A stretch of 64,000 nucleotides of DNA from 34-65-8 sp964516135 (lineage in GTDB: Bacteria; Pseudomonadota; Alphaproteobacteria; Sphingomonadales; Sphingomonadaceae): NCBI GenBank assembly GCA_964516135.1, contig CAZEWN010000004.1, forward strand, positions 62,001 to 126,000, written 5' to 3'. The translations under genes and the position numbers were made by a program. The notes under the pieces are model-generated. The model had not been told where the DNA came from, made no database searches, and worked only from the letters and a program-made list of their open reading frames with translations. Within the stretch, counting starts at the first letter, position 1. Each line of letters begins with the position of its first letter. Of the stretch, positions 26,823 to 35,145 are shown piece after piece.

Positions 26823-28190
26823 ATGAAAGTGGTTGCTTCGTATCGGTCCATCCTCCTCGCGGCGGTCGCGGCCAGCGCTGCGCCGGCATTCGCGCAGCCG
26901 GTCGATTTGCTGCCGCCCGAGCGCAAGATCGAGCAGCAACCCCTCGAGGCGGATTTCGACGCGATCGTCACGCAGGCGAATACGCCGCAGGATGGAACGC
27001 CGGTCGTCCGGCAGATTGAACCGCAAGTGCAGCATTGGTCGCTGGCCAACGCGGTTGCGCTGGTTGCAGTGGCCGAGAAGATCGGGTCTGAAGGGCTGGA
27101 CCCAGCCGATTACCGGCTCGACGAACTGCGCGCCGCCGTTGCCACGGGCGAGGGCGAGGCACTGAACGCCGCCGCCAGCCGGACGTTCGCCTGGCTGGTC
27201 GAGGATATGCGCGACGGGCGCACGCCGATGGATTCGCGCAAGCAATGGTTCGTGATGGACCCAGATGCCGACCGTTATCCGACCGCCGGGTTGATGACGC
27301 GTGCGGTTCAGACAGGGGATATCGCCGGGACGCTGCAATCGGTCGCACCAGTGCACCCGGATTACGCCAGGCTGAAGGCCGAGCTGGCGACCACCCCTGC
27401 TGGTGCCAAGCGCAAACTGATTCGTGCCAACATGGACCGCTGGCGCTGGCTGGCGCGCGATCTCGGCTCGCAGTACCTGCTGACCAATGTGCCCGAGTAT
27501 CAGTTGCGTCTGACAGTCAACGACAAGATCGTCCGCACGTACAAGACCATCGTCGGTAAGCCAGGCCGGACCGCGACGCCGCAGCTGGCCGAATCGGTCG
27601 AAGGGGTTATTTTCAACCCGACGTGGACGGTCCCGCAGTCGATCGTGAAGGGTGAAGGGCTGGGCGCGCGCGTACTTGGCAATCCGGGCTGGGCACGCGC
27701 CAATGGCTATGTCGGCACGCGGTCGGAAAATGGCTTCGTCACAGTGGTACAGCAGCCTGGGCCGGGCAATTCGTTGGGCCTGATGAAGCTCGACATGCCC
27801 AACCAGCACGCGATCTTTCTCCACGACACCCCTTCGCGCGGGCTGTTCAACCAGCCCAACCGTGCATTGAGCCATGGCTGTGTACGGACCGAGCGGGCGA
27901 GCGAACTGGCGATCACGTTGTCGATCCTCCAGGCCGGACTGAGCCCGGAACAAGGTGCCGAAACGATCAAATCGGGCAAATATACGCGTGTCGGCTTCGT
28001 CAAGCCGATCCCGGTCTACATCACCTATTTCACCATGGGCAGCGACATCGAGGGAACCCTTCGCACGTTCAACGACATCTACGGTCGCGACGCGCCGGTG
28101 CTCGCGTCTCTCGATGCTCCGCGCGTCGCCGATCGCCCGCGCCTGTCGGGGGAAGAGGTAATCGAGATTCTGGACGACCCGCGGGTCTGA
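26823..28190 (+). CDS. L,D-transpeptidase (YkuD domain, LdtD/YcbB-like)
   Basis: 455 residues, AGGGG SD, Sec signal peptide ending in APAFAQP. Such enzymes make 3-3 cross-links in peptidoglycan or attach proteins to it, in the periplasm. The YkuD domain carries the catalytic motif: His in IFLHDTPSRGLF and SHGCVRTE with Cys353. The N-terminal part resembles the scaffold domain of YcbB-type enzymes but is shorter (455 against about 600), with no clear peptidoglycan-binding repeat. Convergent to another transpeptidase-type gene 3 bases away. Confidence 0.9.
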   Translation: MKVVASYRSILLAAVAASAAPAFAQPVDLLPPERKIEQQPLEADFDAIVTQANTPQDGTPVVRQIEPQVQHWSLANAVALVAVAEKIGSEGLDPADYRLDELRAAVATGEGEALNAAASRTFAWLVEDMRDGRTPMDSRKQWFVMDPDADRYPTAGLMTRAVQTGDIAGTLQSVAPVHPDYARLKAELATTPAGAKRKLIRANMDRWRWLARDLGSQYLLTNVPEYQLRLTVNDKIVRTYKTIVGKPGRTATPQLAESVEGVIFNPTWTVPQSIVKGEGLGARVLGNPGWARANGYVGTRSENGFVTVVQQPGPGNSLGLMKLDMPNQHAIFLHDTPSRGLFNQPNRALSHGCVRTERASELAITLSILQAGLSPEQGAETIKSGKYTRVGFVKPIPVYITYFTMGSDIEGTLRTFNDIYGRDAPVLASLDAPRVADRPRLSGEEVIEILDDPRV

Positions 28191-28193
28191 GGA

Positions 28194-28910
28194 TCAGTAG
28201 ACGCCGGGCGAAATGATCTGTCGCCCGCGCGGCGGATCGGACTGGACCGGGCGCAGCTCGCCCAGCGCCTGGACTGGGCGCGGCATCATCGATCCGTCGG
28301 CCATCAGGCCGTAACGACCCGCATGGATCACCCGGCCGCCGCCCAGATCGAGCAGCGCCCGCTGAAATTGCTCGCTGCCCATGGCAAAGCATCCATTAGA
28401 CCGGCCGAGGCGGCCCCAACGCTGTACATGTTCAGGTTCGGCATAGCCCGCGCGGTGCATAACGATGGCCCGGTCAAGCGCGTTCGAATTGGTCGGTTCG
28501 AGCCCTTCCAGCCGGATTGAGACACCGAACTGCCCCGTGTACCAGCTGTAGGTGAGATAGCTACCTTCACTGGTGCAATGCGAGCCATGCTCGTTCGAAA
28601 ACCAGTTGAGCCAGCCGTCGTGTTCCGGATCGGATCCGTCGCCGTGGCTAACGAGGTAGGATTCGACGCGCCCAGCCTCCAGGTTGACGAAATGGAATCG
28701 TGGTTCGGCGCTGTGGAGCCCGAAATCGGCCACTCCGACGTAGTCCCGGCGCCATAACAGCGACCCGGCCTTTGCCTGCGCCTCGCGGGCGATCTCGGCC
28801 AACTTGCGATCGCGGGGCGAGGCGATCTGCGCGCGCGCGGGTACGGTGATCGGCAGGGTCAGCGCCGCGCCAGCCGCGAGCGATCCTTTCAAGACTTGGC
28901 GCCTGTTCAT
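28194..28910 (-). CDS. Tat-exported murein L,D-transpeptidase-like protein (YkuD_2 family)
   Basis: 238 residues. The N-terminus MNRRQVLKGSLAAGAAL is a twin-arginine signal, so it is probably exported folded. The body matches the YkuD_2-type 'L,D-transpeptidase catalytic domain family': GVADFGLHSAEPRF, HGSHCTSEG, and GRSNGC with Cys174 in place of the SHGC of classic YkuD. Activity on murein is inferred only. It sits tail to tail with the YcbB-like gene. Confidence 0.8.
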   Translation of the reverse strand: MNRRQVLKGSLAAGAALTLPITVPARAQIASPRDRKLAEIAREAQAKAGSLLWRRDYVGVADFGLHSAEPRFHFVNLEAGRVESYLVSHGDGSDPEHDGWLNWFSNEHGSHCTSEGSYLTYSWYTGQFGVSIRLEGLEPTNSNALDRAIVMHRAGYAEPEHVQRWGRLGRSNGCFAMGSEQFQRALLDLGGGRVIHAGRYGLMADGSMMPRPVQALGELRPVQSDPPRGRQIISPGVY

Positions 28911-28985
28911 TCGGATGGATTACATAGCAGTGCCTAACCGAAGGGTGAACAGGGAACGGTGCCCCAATTTCGGCGTAGAGCGGGC

Positions 28986-29477
28986 ATGCGCTTGCCCTTG
29001 CACCATGCCGCTTTGGCCTGCCTTGCCCTGCTGTCGGCCTGCGCGGCACCCGGCCGGGGCGTGTCGGTCAGCGCCGCTCCGCCGTCCATGTCCAACGCGC
29101 CCATGCAGACGCGAATCCTCGATCATGTCGCGGCCACGCGGTTGCGCCAGAACACCGGGATGACCCTCCAATGGATTGACTGGGACACGCGTGGATCAGT
29201 GCAGGTAACTGTGGATGACGGGGGCATGTGGCGTCTTTCGGGCGAGCAGGCGCGGGGCTCCGCGCGCGTGGCGATAGCCGGGCGGATAACGGAAATCGGG
29301 CCGGATTACTTTCTCTTGGACGGCCGCATTACCATTGCCGACACCCCGGACGCGGGGCGTCGCTGCGCAGCGGACAAGACCTGGCGTTTCGCCGTGACGC
29401 AGGACCGCCGGTACTGGCGATTGCGCGAGTTCGAGTGGTGCGATCGGCTCACCGATTACATCGACATCTATTTCTGA
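28986..29477 (+). CDS. Hypothetical lipoprotein
   Basis: 163 residues from ATG 28986; a GTG at 28959 with AGGGAA before it is a good alternative. A short signal ends in the lipobox LLSAC (Cys19). The C-terminal half (WIDWDTRGSV.. RRCAADKTWRFAVTQDRRYWRLREFEWCD) has two cysteines and looks like a small beta-rich domain; I do not recognise a family. Convergent to the HDAC-like gene 12 bases away. Confidence 0.6.
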   Translation: MRLPLHHAALACLALLSACAAPGRGVSVSAAPPSMSNAPMQTRILDHVAATRLRQNTGMTLQWIDWDTRGSVQVTVDDGGMWRLSGEQARGSARVAIAGRITEIGPDYFLLDGRITIADTPDAGRRCAADKTWRFAVTQDRRYWRLREFEWCDRLTDYIDIYF

Positions 29478-29489
29478 AAACTGGTATTT

Positions 29490-30404
29490 TTACACAATGG
29501 CACCATGACGTGCGTTCTCGCGTGCCATCGCGATCATCGACGCGGCGTGACGATCGGCTACCGCGCGTGGGTCGGCGCCGTATCCGCCTCCAAGCGCGCT
29601 GGCGATCGGTAGGCCGCGCCGCCGAGCCTCGCGGATGACGAAGGTGTCACGCGCGGCGAGGCCATTGTCGGTCAAGGCCAGGCGCCCAAGCTTGTCGTCG
29701 ACATGCGGATCGACACCCGCCTGGTACAGCACCAGATCGGGGCCAAAGCCGTCGATGACCATCGGGAGATGCGCCTCCAGTTCTGCCAGATAGCGCGCGT
29801 CGTCTGCCCCGTCGGGCAACGCGATGTCGAGGCTGGAACGAGCCTTGCGCACGGGAAAGTTGCGATCGGCGTGGATCGACAAGGTGAAAACATCTTCGCG
29901 TCCGGCCATCAGGCTGGCGGTGCCGTCGCCCTGGTGCACGTCGAGATCGACTATCATCACCCTGCGGGCATGACCTTCGCCGATCAGGCGATTGGCAACG
30001 ACCGCGAGATCGTTGAAGACGCAATATCCAGCGCCCGTTTCGTGGAGCGCGTGATGGCTCCCGGCGGCGCTGTTGGCCGCGTATCCATGTGTTTGGGCGA
30101 GCCGCGCGGCAAGATAGGTACCGCCATTGGTATGCTGCACGCGCGCCGCGATCGCAGCGGTTACCGGAAAGCCGATGCGGCGCTCTTTCGCGGTCGGCAC
30201 CCGCGCCGCTAGGACTTCGGCAACGTAATCCGGATCGTGCACCGCATCGAGCCACGCGCGCGGCATCGGTTCGGGCGCATGCACGGTCAACGGATATCCG
30301 CTTTCGCGCAATGCCACCATCACCAGGGTATATTTGTCGAACCGGAACGTCCCGCGCTCCGGAGCGGGGGCCGCGTAATCGGCATGGTGCACCACATGCA
30401 GCAT
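29490..30404 (-). CDS. Histone deacetylase family (acetylpolyamine amidohydrolase-like) protein
   Basis: 304 residues from ATG 30404; the ORF extends further upstream but only as a frame shadow of mntP. Zinc-dependent deacetylase fold. Catalytic and metal motifs are intact: SHHALHETGAGYCVFND and DLDVHQGDGTA, with a later D in YQAGVDPH and GGGYG near the end. Bacterial members deacetylate small molecules such as acetylpolyamines or acetoin-related substrates; the substrate here is unknown. Start shares one base with the mntP stop, giving an ispG-mntP-HDAC run. Confidence 0.9.
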   Translation of the reverse strand: MLHVVHHADYAAPAPERGTFRFDKYTLVMVALRESGYPLTVHAPEPMPRAWLDAVHDPDYVAEVLAARVPTAKERRIGFPVTAAIAARVQHTNGGTYLAARLAQTHGYAANSAAGSHHALHETGAGYCVFNDLAVVANRLIGEGHARRVMIVDLDVHQGDGTASLMAGREDVFTLSIHADRNFPVRKARSSLDIALPDGADDARYLAELEAHLPMVIDGFGPDLVLYQAGVDPHVDDKLGRLALTDNGLAARDTFVIREARRRGLPIASALGGGYGADPRAVADRHAASMIAMARENARHGAIV

Positions 30405-30955
30405 CAGGCGCCGATTGTGTGTTCGGCCAGGATGCGGCAGCCGAGCACAACAAGGATGATCCCGCCCACGATCTCGGCTGGCCGGCCGTGACGATCCCCG
30501 GCCGCGCGTCCGATCAGCACCCCCACCATCGCAAGCGCGAACGTGACCACGCTGATGAGCAGGCAGGCAATGGGGGGGGATACGCCGAGCGTGGGCAGCG
30601 TTATCCCGGCGGCGAGCGCATCGATGCTCGTCGCCACGCCTGCCAACAGCAATGCCTTGCCGGTCAGCCGCGGCGTTTCTTCCCCGCCGCCGCCCAGGAT
30701 CATCTTGCCACCGATGATCGCGAGCAGAGCGAAGGCGATCCAGTGATCGATCGCTGCCACGTAAGCCAGCGCCACGGCCCCGATCGCCCAACCAATTAGA
30801 GGCATGGCGCCCTGGAACAAGCCGAATGTCGCCGCGATCGTCAGCGCCGCGCGGACGCTTGGCCGGAACCGTGCACCCTGCGTCAGGGCGACGGCGAAAG
30901 CATCCATCGCAAGCGCGATCGCAAGCAGCAGCGCCGCGCCATAGGTGGCGAACAT
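30404..30955 (-). CDS. mntP: Putative manganese efflux pump MntP
   Basis: 183 residues, six hydrophobic helices as two repeats of three (DUF204/MntP). Conserved acidic signatures lie in the first helix of each half (LAMDAFAVALTQG and ATSIDALAAG). MntP exports Mn(II) across the inner membrane. Starts 1 base after the ispG stop and shares a base with the HDAC gene; no separate promoter or yybP-ykoY-type riboswitch has room between them. Confidence 0.9.
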   Translation of the reverse strand: MFATYGAALLLAIALAMDAFAVALTQGARFRPSVRAALTIAATFGLFQGAMPLIGWAIGAVALAYVAAIDHWIAFALLAIIGGKMILGGGGEETPRLTGKALLLAGVATSIDALAAGITLPTLGVSPPIACLLISVVTFALAMVGVLIGRAAGDRHGRPAEIVGGIILVVLGCRILAEHTIGA

Positions 30956-30956
30956 C

Positions 30957-32102
30957 CTATTGCGCTGCCTCGCTTACCCGATCAGCCTTGCCTGCATCAA
31001 TCATGCCTGCCTCGATCTCGGCCGCCTTGGCCTCGACCAGCGAGACGATATGGTCGATCATCGTCGCATCTTCGATATGATGATCCTTGAGGCCGGAGAG
31101 GTACACCATATGCTTGCCATTACCGCCACCGGTGAGGCCGATGTCCGTTTCGCGCGCCTCGCCCGGGCCATTGACCACACAGCCCAGCACCGAGAGCGAC
31201 AACGGGGTCTTGATATGCTCGAGCCGCTTCTCAAGCGCCTCGACCGTGCGGATCACGTCAAACCCCTGGCGCGAGCACGACGGGCATGAAACAACCCGCA
31301 CCCCGCGTGTACGCAGGCCAAGGGCCTTGAGCATCTCGAACCCGACGCGCACTTCCTGTTCCGGTTCGGCCGAGAGCGACACGCGGATCGTGTCGCCGAT
31401 CCCGGCCCACAGCAGGTTGCCGATGCCGATAGATGATTTGACGGTTCCACCAATCAGTCCGCCTGCCTCTGTGATCCCCAGGTGCAACGGGCAATCGACC
31501 GCTTCGGCAAGGCCCATGTAGGCCGCGACCGCAAGGAATACGTCGCTGGCCTTTACCGCGACCTTGTATTCATGGAAGTCGTGATCCTGCAGCAACTTGA
31601 TGTGATCCAGCGCGCTTTCGACCAAAGCCTCGGGGCAAGGCTCGCCGTACTTTTCCAGCAGATCTTTTTCCAGGCTACCCGCGTTGACGCCAATGCGGAT
31701 CGCGCAACCGTTGGCCTTGGCAGCGCGGACGACTTCGGCAACGCGGTCGCTCGATCCGATGTTGCCCGGGTTGATCCGCAGGCAAGCCGCGCCCGCATCC
31801 GCGGCTTCGAGCGCGCGCTTGTAGTGGAAATGGATATCGGCGACGAGCGGCACCTTCGCGGCGCGCGCAATCTGGCGGAATGCGACGGTTGATTCCTCGG
31901 TCGGGCACGACACCCGGATGATGTCGGCACCCGCGTCCTCGCAGCGCCGGATTTGGTCGATCGTCGCCACCGCGTCCTCCGTCGGCGTGTTCGTCATGGT
32001 CTGGACGGTAATCGGCGCGTCACCGCCGACCGGGACAGTACCGACCATGATCTGGCGGGACGAGCGGCGCACGATCGTGCGCCAGGGGCGAATTTCGGAC
32101 AT
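30957..32102 (-). CDS. ispG: 4-hydroxy-3-methylbut-2-en-1-yl diphosphate synthase (flavodoxin)
   Basis: 381 residues from ATG 32102 (MSEIRPWRTIVRR). Penultimate step of the MEP isoprenoid pathway, using a [4Fe-4S] cluster. TIM-barrel motifs QTMTNTPTEDA, CPTEES, LRINPGNIG and the C-terminal cluster cysteines in SCPSCSRQGFD and LGCVVNGPGEA are present. First gene of the ispG-mntP-HDAC run. Confidence 0.96.
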   Translation of the reverse strand: MSEIRPWRTIVRRSSRQIMVGTVPVGGDAPITVQTMTNTPTEDAVATIDQIRRCEDAGADIIRVSCPTEESTVAFRQIARAAKVPLVADIHFHYKRALEAADAGAACLRINPGNIGSSDRVAEVVRAAKANGCAIRIGVNAGSLEKDLLEKYGEPCPEALVESALDHIKLLQDHDFHEYKVAVKASDVFLAVAAYMGLAEAVDCPLHLGITEAGGLIGGTVKSSIGIGNLLWAGIGDTIRVSLSAEPEQEVRVGFEMLKALGLRTRGVRVVSCPSCSRQGFDVIRTVEALEKRLEHIKTPLSLSVLGCVVNGPGEARETDIGLTGGGNGKHMVYLSGLKDHHIEDATMIDHIVSLVEAKAAEIEAGMIDAGKADRVSEAAQ

Positions 32103-32277
32103 GGTCCGCGCTATAGGCTTCGCCGCCGCGCCGGGCAATGCACGCTGGGCTCGGCGCCGATCAGGTGCTCGCCCTGCCGCGCACGTCCGGCAAACCTAAG
32201 TTTTCCTACCTAGTTGCGGCGAAATCACGCCTTCACCAGGCCATGCGAACAACGGTTCGCAACGAAAGGTAATGGTC

Positions 32278-32739
32278 ATGCGTCCTCTCATGCTTTGTGC
32301 GGTGTCGTCGATCCTGATGATGTCCGCTCCCGTGGTGGCAGCGGAAATCAGGCTTGCGGGCATCGTCGTCAATTCCTGTATTCTTTCAATTCCCACGCCC
32401 GGTACGATGGGGCTGTCGTCGGACGGCGTAAGGCTCGGCTCGCAGGAAGGGGTGGGCGGCGCGCCCGCCACGCTCACGATCGTTGCCGCGGGCATTCCGC
32501 CTACGCTCAACTTTTCGGCTCCGGCGTTGAGCGGCCCCAGCGGCACCAGCGGGTCAGTGACCGAATATGCGTTCACATCATCCGGGTCTGGTGCCAGCCA
32601 GCCATTCACCAGCGCTTCGAGCACGGCGGCCTCGAACCTGATCGACACGTTTACTATCCAGAGCCGCGTTTCGCGCGCCCAAGGGTTCGGCACGGGCACA
32701 TACACCGTCGCGGTCACCGTCACATGCCAGCAGCTCTGA
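32278..32739 (+). CDS. Spore coat U (SCPU)-like secreted protein
   Basis: 153 residues from ATG 32278, 8 bases after AAGG; an ATG two codons earlier is also possible. A signal peptide (MRPLMLCAVSSILMMSAPVVAA) precedes a small beta-sandwich domain with two Cys (NSCIL near 38 and TCQQL at the end), typical of SCPU/Csu-type pilin subunits. The final Cys-x-x-Leu end is characteristic. Its stop overlaps the start of the chaperone-like gene. Confidence 0.65.
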   Translation: MRPLMLCAVSSILMMSAPVVAAEIRLAGIVVNSCILSIPTPGTMGLSSDGVRLGSQEGVGGAPATLTIVAAGIPPTLNFSAPALSGPSGTSGSVTEYAFTSSGSGASQPFTSASSTAASNLIDTFTIQSRVSRAQGFGTGTYTVAVTVTCQQL

Positions 32740-33137
32740 TCTCAACCGGGCGGATGGTGGCGGCAGTGTTCTGCGTCGCCGCCGCGGCCCCAGCGATAGG
32801 GGTCGGGATGTCGCCACTGGGGCGGGAAGGCGTGACCGACGGGCCGGAGAAAGGGTTCTACCTCACGATAATCAACCCCTATCCCAACACCCGCGAATTC
32901 CGCGCTTATGCCACGGAATGGGATGGCGCCGAAGCGGACAGCCACGGTCCGGTCGATGTTCGGCCGGGCAATTTCCGCATCGCCGCTGGCAAGCAGCGAC
33001 GCATCCTTGTCGTCGCGCAGGATCTCGAGCCAGGCGAACAACGCCAGTTCCGGGTTTGCGCGGAACTCGCCATTACAGAGGGCATGATCAATGCGCGCGT
33101 TTGTTCGAAACTCGCTGCTCGTCGCATCGCTCGCTAG
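32724..33137 (+). CDS. PapD-like periplasmic chaperone, N-terminal domain only
   Basis: 137 residues from ATG 32724 (ATG 32754 is an alternative that gives a cleaner signal peptide). After the signal comes an immunoglobulin-like N-terminal domain with YLTIINPYPNTREFRAYATEW and VRPGNFRIAAGKQRRILVVAQD, as in pilus chaperones. A complete PapD-type chaperone has about 240 residues and a second domain; here only one domain is present. It overlaps the SCPU-like gene by 16 bases and the next gene by 47. No usher gene is nearby. Confidence 0.6.
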   Translation: MPAALISTGRMVAAVFCVAAAAPAIGVGMSPLGREGVTDGPEKGFYLTIINPYPNTREFRAYATEWDGAEADSHGPVDVRPGNFRIAAGKQRRILVVAQDLEPGEQRQFRVCAELAITEGMINARVCSKLAARRIAR

Positions 33138-33498
33138 CCTGGCGGCGCCAGTGGCGGCGAACCGCGGCGTATACCTGCCCCCGGCGCCGCAAGGGCCGGG
33201 CGGCGAGGATTCGATCGAGACGGCGGATGGCACGCGCTGCCGCCAGTCGATCAATTCCAACGGACCCTACCTTGATCTAGGCGCGGCGGGGGCGGCATCC
33301 AAGCCATTGGAGAGCGATCGCCTGGGCAGCGGGGTGGTGTTGTTCAGCCAGGAACGCGATCAGGAGGCTCTGGCCTATGTCCGCGTGACCATACCGCTTG
33401 GCCAGCGCCCCGCCCGCCTCGACTGCTCCCGGCTGTATGAACTGGAAATCGACCGGCTTCGCCGCGAACTCGATCTGCTCCGTATGGCGGCGGAATGA
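33091..33498 (+). CDS. Small secreted protein of the pilus-like trio
   Basis: 135 residues from ATG 33091 with AGAGGG upstream. Signal peptide (LLVASLASLAAPVAA) then a body with two Cys (RCRQS and LDCS) and a C-terminal charged helix (YELEIDRLRRELDLLR) likely to form a coiled coil. No known family. Overlaps the preceding gene by 47 bases in another frame, so translation is probably coupled. Confidence 0.55.
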   Translation: MRAFVRNSLLVASLASLAAPVAANRGVYLPPAPQGPGGEDSIETADGTRCRQSINSNGPYLDLGAAGAASKPLESDRLGSGVVLFSQERDQEALAYVRVTIPLGQRPARLDCSRLYELEIDRLRRELDLLRMAAE

Positions 33499-33502
33499 TT
33501 GG

Positions 33503-34015
33503 CTAGAGACGCAACTCCAGCAGATACTCGTCGTCGCGGTGGCTGCCGACCCAGAAATCGATGTCGGCGATCTTGTGAAAACCGTACCGGGCGTAGAATC
33601 GCTGTGCTCCGGTGTTACCGGAAAACACGGACAGTTGCATCGCGTCCGCGCCGCGTGACCGGGCATGTTCGAGCGCCCAGGCCATCAGGGCCGCGCCAAT
33701 TCCCGCGCCGGTGCGCGCGGGATCGGTATAGAGCTGAGCCAACTCGATCGGCCGCGATGCGTCCGAATGGGCCGAAAAGCTGCTTGGCTCGCGCAGCTTG
33801 CAGTAGCCGATCAGCTCGGCGCCGTCCCAGGCGAGGCGATGGGTACATGCGTCGCCCGCGATTTCCCCGGCGACGTTACGCTGGCTGAACACCCGCTCCA
33901 GAAAATTCGCCAGGTCGTCGGGCTGATAAAGATGTCCGAATTTGGCGACGAAGCTCTCGCGCCCCAGCCGGGCGAGCGCGGGCGCGTCGGTAAAGTTGGC
34001 GGGGCGCAGATCCAT
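33503..34015 (-). CDS. GNAT-family N-acetyltransferase
   Basis: 170 residues, a single GNAT domain that uses acetyl-CoA to acetylate an amine. The acetyl-CoA loop is seen as ARTGAGIGAALM (RxxGxG/A form) and the C-terminal motif is NTGAQRFYARYGF. The substrate is not predictable. Convergent to the small secreted-protein gene, 4 bases apart. Confidence 0.88.
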   Translation of the reverse strand: MDLRPANFTDAPALARLGRESFVAKFGHLYQPDDLANFLERVFSQRNVAGEIAGDACTHRLAWDGAELIGYCKLREPSSFSAHSDASRPIELAQLYTDPARTGAGIGAALMAWALEHARSRGADAMQLSVFSGNTGAQRFYARYGFHKIADIDFWVGSHRDDEYLLELRL

Positions 34016-34132
34016 GTCGCCGCCATGCCGATTGCCCGCCGCCTTGAAAAGAGCGGACAGGCCGGTGTCTACCGGCTCCGACCAGGCCCGTTATCCGCTT
34101 GTAAGGGGATATGCCGCTGCTAGGTTGGAAGG

Positions 34133-35128
34133 ATGCGAGGCATGTTTGCGATGTTCGCCGCGGTTGCGGCTTTGGCGGGAGCGAGCGCGGCAATGGCGGA
34201 CACGCGCGAGCCAGGAACCTGGTCGCTGGCAATTCATGGGGGCGCCGGCACGCTGCTGCGCGAGAACATGACAGCCGAACAGGAGGCCGCCTATCGTGGC
34301 GCGCTGCAACAGGCACTTGACGCTGGAGCGGCGGTATTGCGCGGGGGCGGAAGTGCGCTCGACGCGATCGAAGCGGTGATCGTGCTGCTGGAGGACGATC
34401 CCAAGTTCAACGCTGGGCGCGGTGCCGTATTCACCTGGGATGGTCATATCGAGTTGGATGCCGCGATAATGGATGGGCGCACACGCGCGGCTGGGGCCAT
34501 TGCCGGGGTGACGACCGTTCGCAATCCCATCCGCCTTGCCCGCGCGGTGATGGATGATGGACGCCATGTGTTCCTGTCGGGCGCGGGGGCGCAGCAGTTC
34601 GCCGCTGAGAAACAGCTCGAACTGGTTCCGCCCGAATGGTTCGCGACCGAGCATCGCCACCAGCAACTTGAGGCAGTGAAAGGGCAGAGATTGTCCGCGC
34701 TGGATGTCGAATTCAAGTTCGGCACCGTAGGTGCGGTCGCGCTCGACCAGGCGGGCAACCTTGCTGCGGCTACCTCCACTGGCGGAATGACCGGCAAGCG
34801 CTGGGGCAGGATTGGCGATGCGCCGGTGATCGGCGCGGGCACATATGCCGACAATCGCGCTTGCGCGGTATCCGCGACGGGTGCGGGCGAATTTTTCATC
34901 CGGGTCGGCGTAGCGCGCGAAATCTGTTCGCGGATGCGCCACAAGGGCGAGGACGCCCAAACCGCTGCCGATGCGGTTATCGGCGAAGTGGGCGCGCTGG
35001 GCGGCGATGGCGGGGTCATTGTCGTGGCACCGGGCGGCGCGGCGGTGTTCAGCTTCAATACGCCGGGAATGTATCGCGGCCGGGCGACCAGCAGCGGCTC
35101 CAACGAGGTCGTTATTTTCGCACGGTAA
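34133..35128 (+). CDS. Isoaspartyl peptidase / L-asparaginase (Ntn hydrolase), secreted
   Basis: 331 residues. Hydrolyses isoaspartyl dipeptides and asparagine after autocleavage before the nucleophile. The cleavage site is FKFGTVGAV with Thr198; the substrate loop GGMTGKRWGRIGD and the alpha-subunit LNAGRG-like FNAGRGAVFT are present. The first 22 residues form a signal peptide (ending SAAMA), placing it in the periplasm. The start at 34142 gives the same signal with better SD spacing. Confidence 0.92.
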   Translation: MRGMFAMFAAVAALAGASAAMADTREPGTWSLAIHGGAGTLLRENMTAEQEAAYRGALQQALDAGAAVLRGGGSALDAIEAVIVLLEDDPKFNAGRGAVFTWDGHIELDAAIMDGRTRAAGAIAGVTTVRNPIRLARAVMDDGRHVFLSGAGAQQFAAEKQLELVPPEWFATEHRHQQLEAVKGQRLSALDVEFKFGTVGAVALDQAGNLAAATSTGGMTGKRWGRIGDAPVIGAGTYADNRACAVSATGAGEFFIRVGVAREICSRMRHKGEDAQTAADAVIGEVGALGGDGGVIVVAPGGAAVFSFNTPGMYRGRATSSGSNEVVIFAR

Positions 35129-35145
35129 CCGATCAGCGCCCAGTC

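Noticed and set aside
26687..27049. Long N-terminal extension of the EamA transporter
   Set aside because: The part beyond 26823 is antisense to the signal peptide and start of the L,D-transpeptidase, and the remainder has no membrane segment.
29490..30791. 433-codon form of the HDAC-like gene
   Set aside because: The extra 130 codons overlap mntP out of frame. ATG 30404 starts directly at the conserved fold.
30404..30956. Manganese riboswitch (yybP-ykoY) ahead of mntP
   Set aside because: mntP starts 1 base after ispG, so no leader RNA fits between them.
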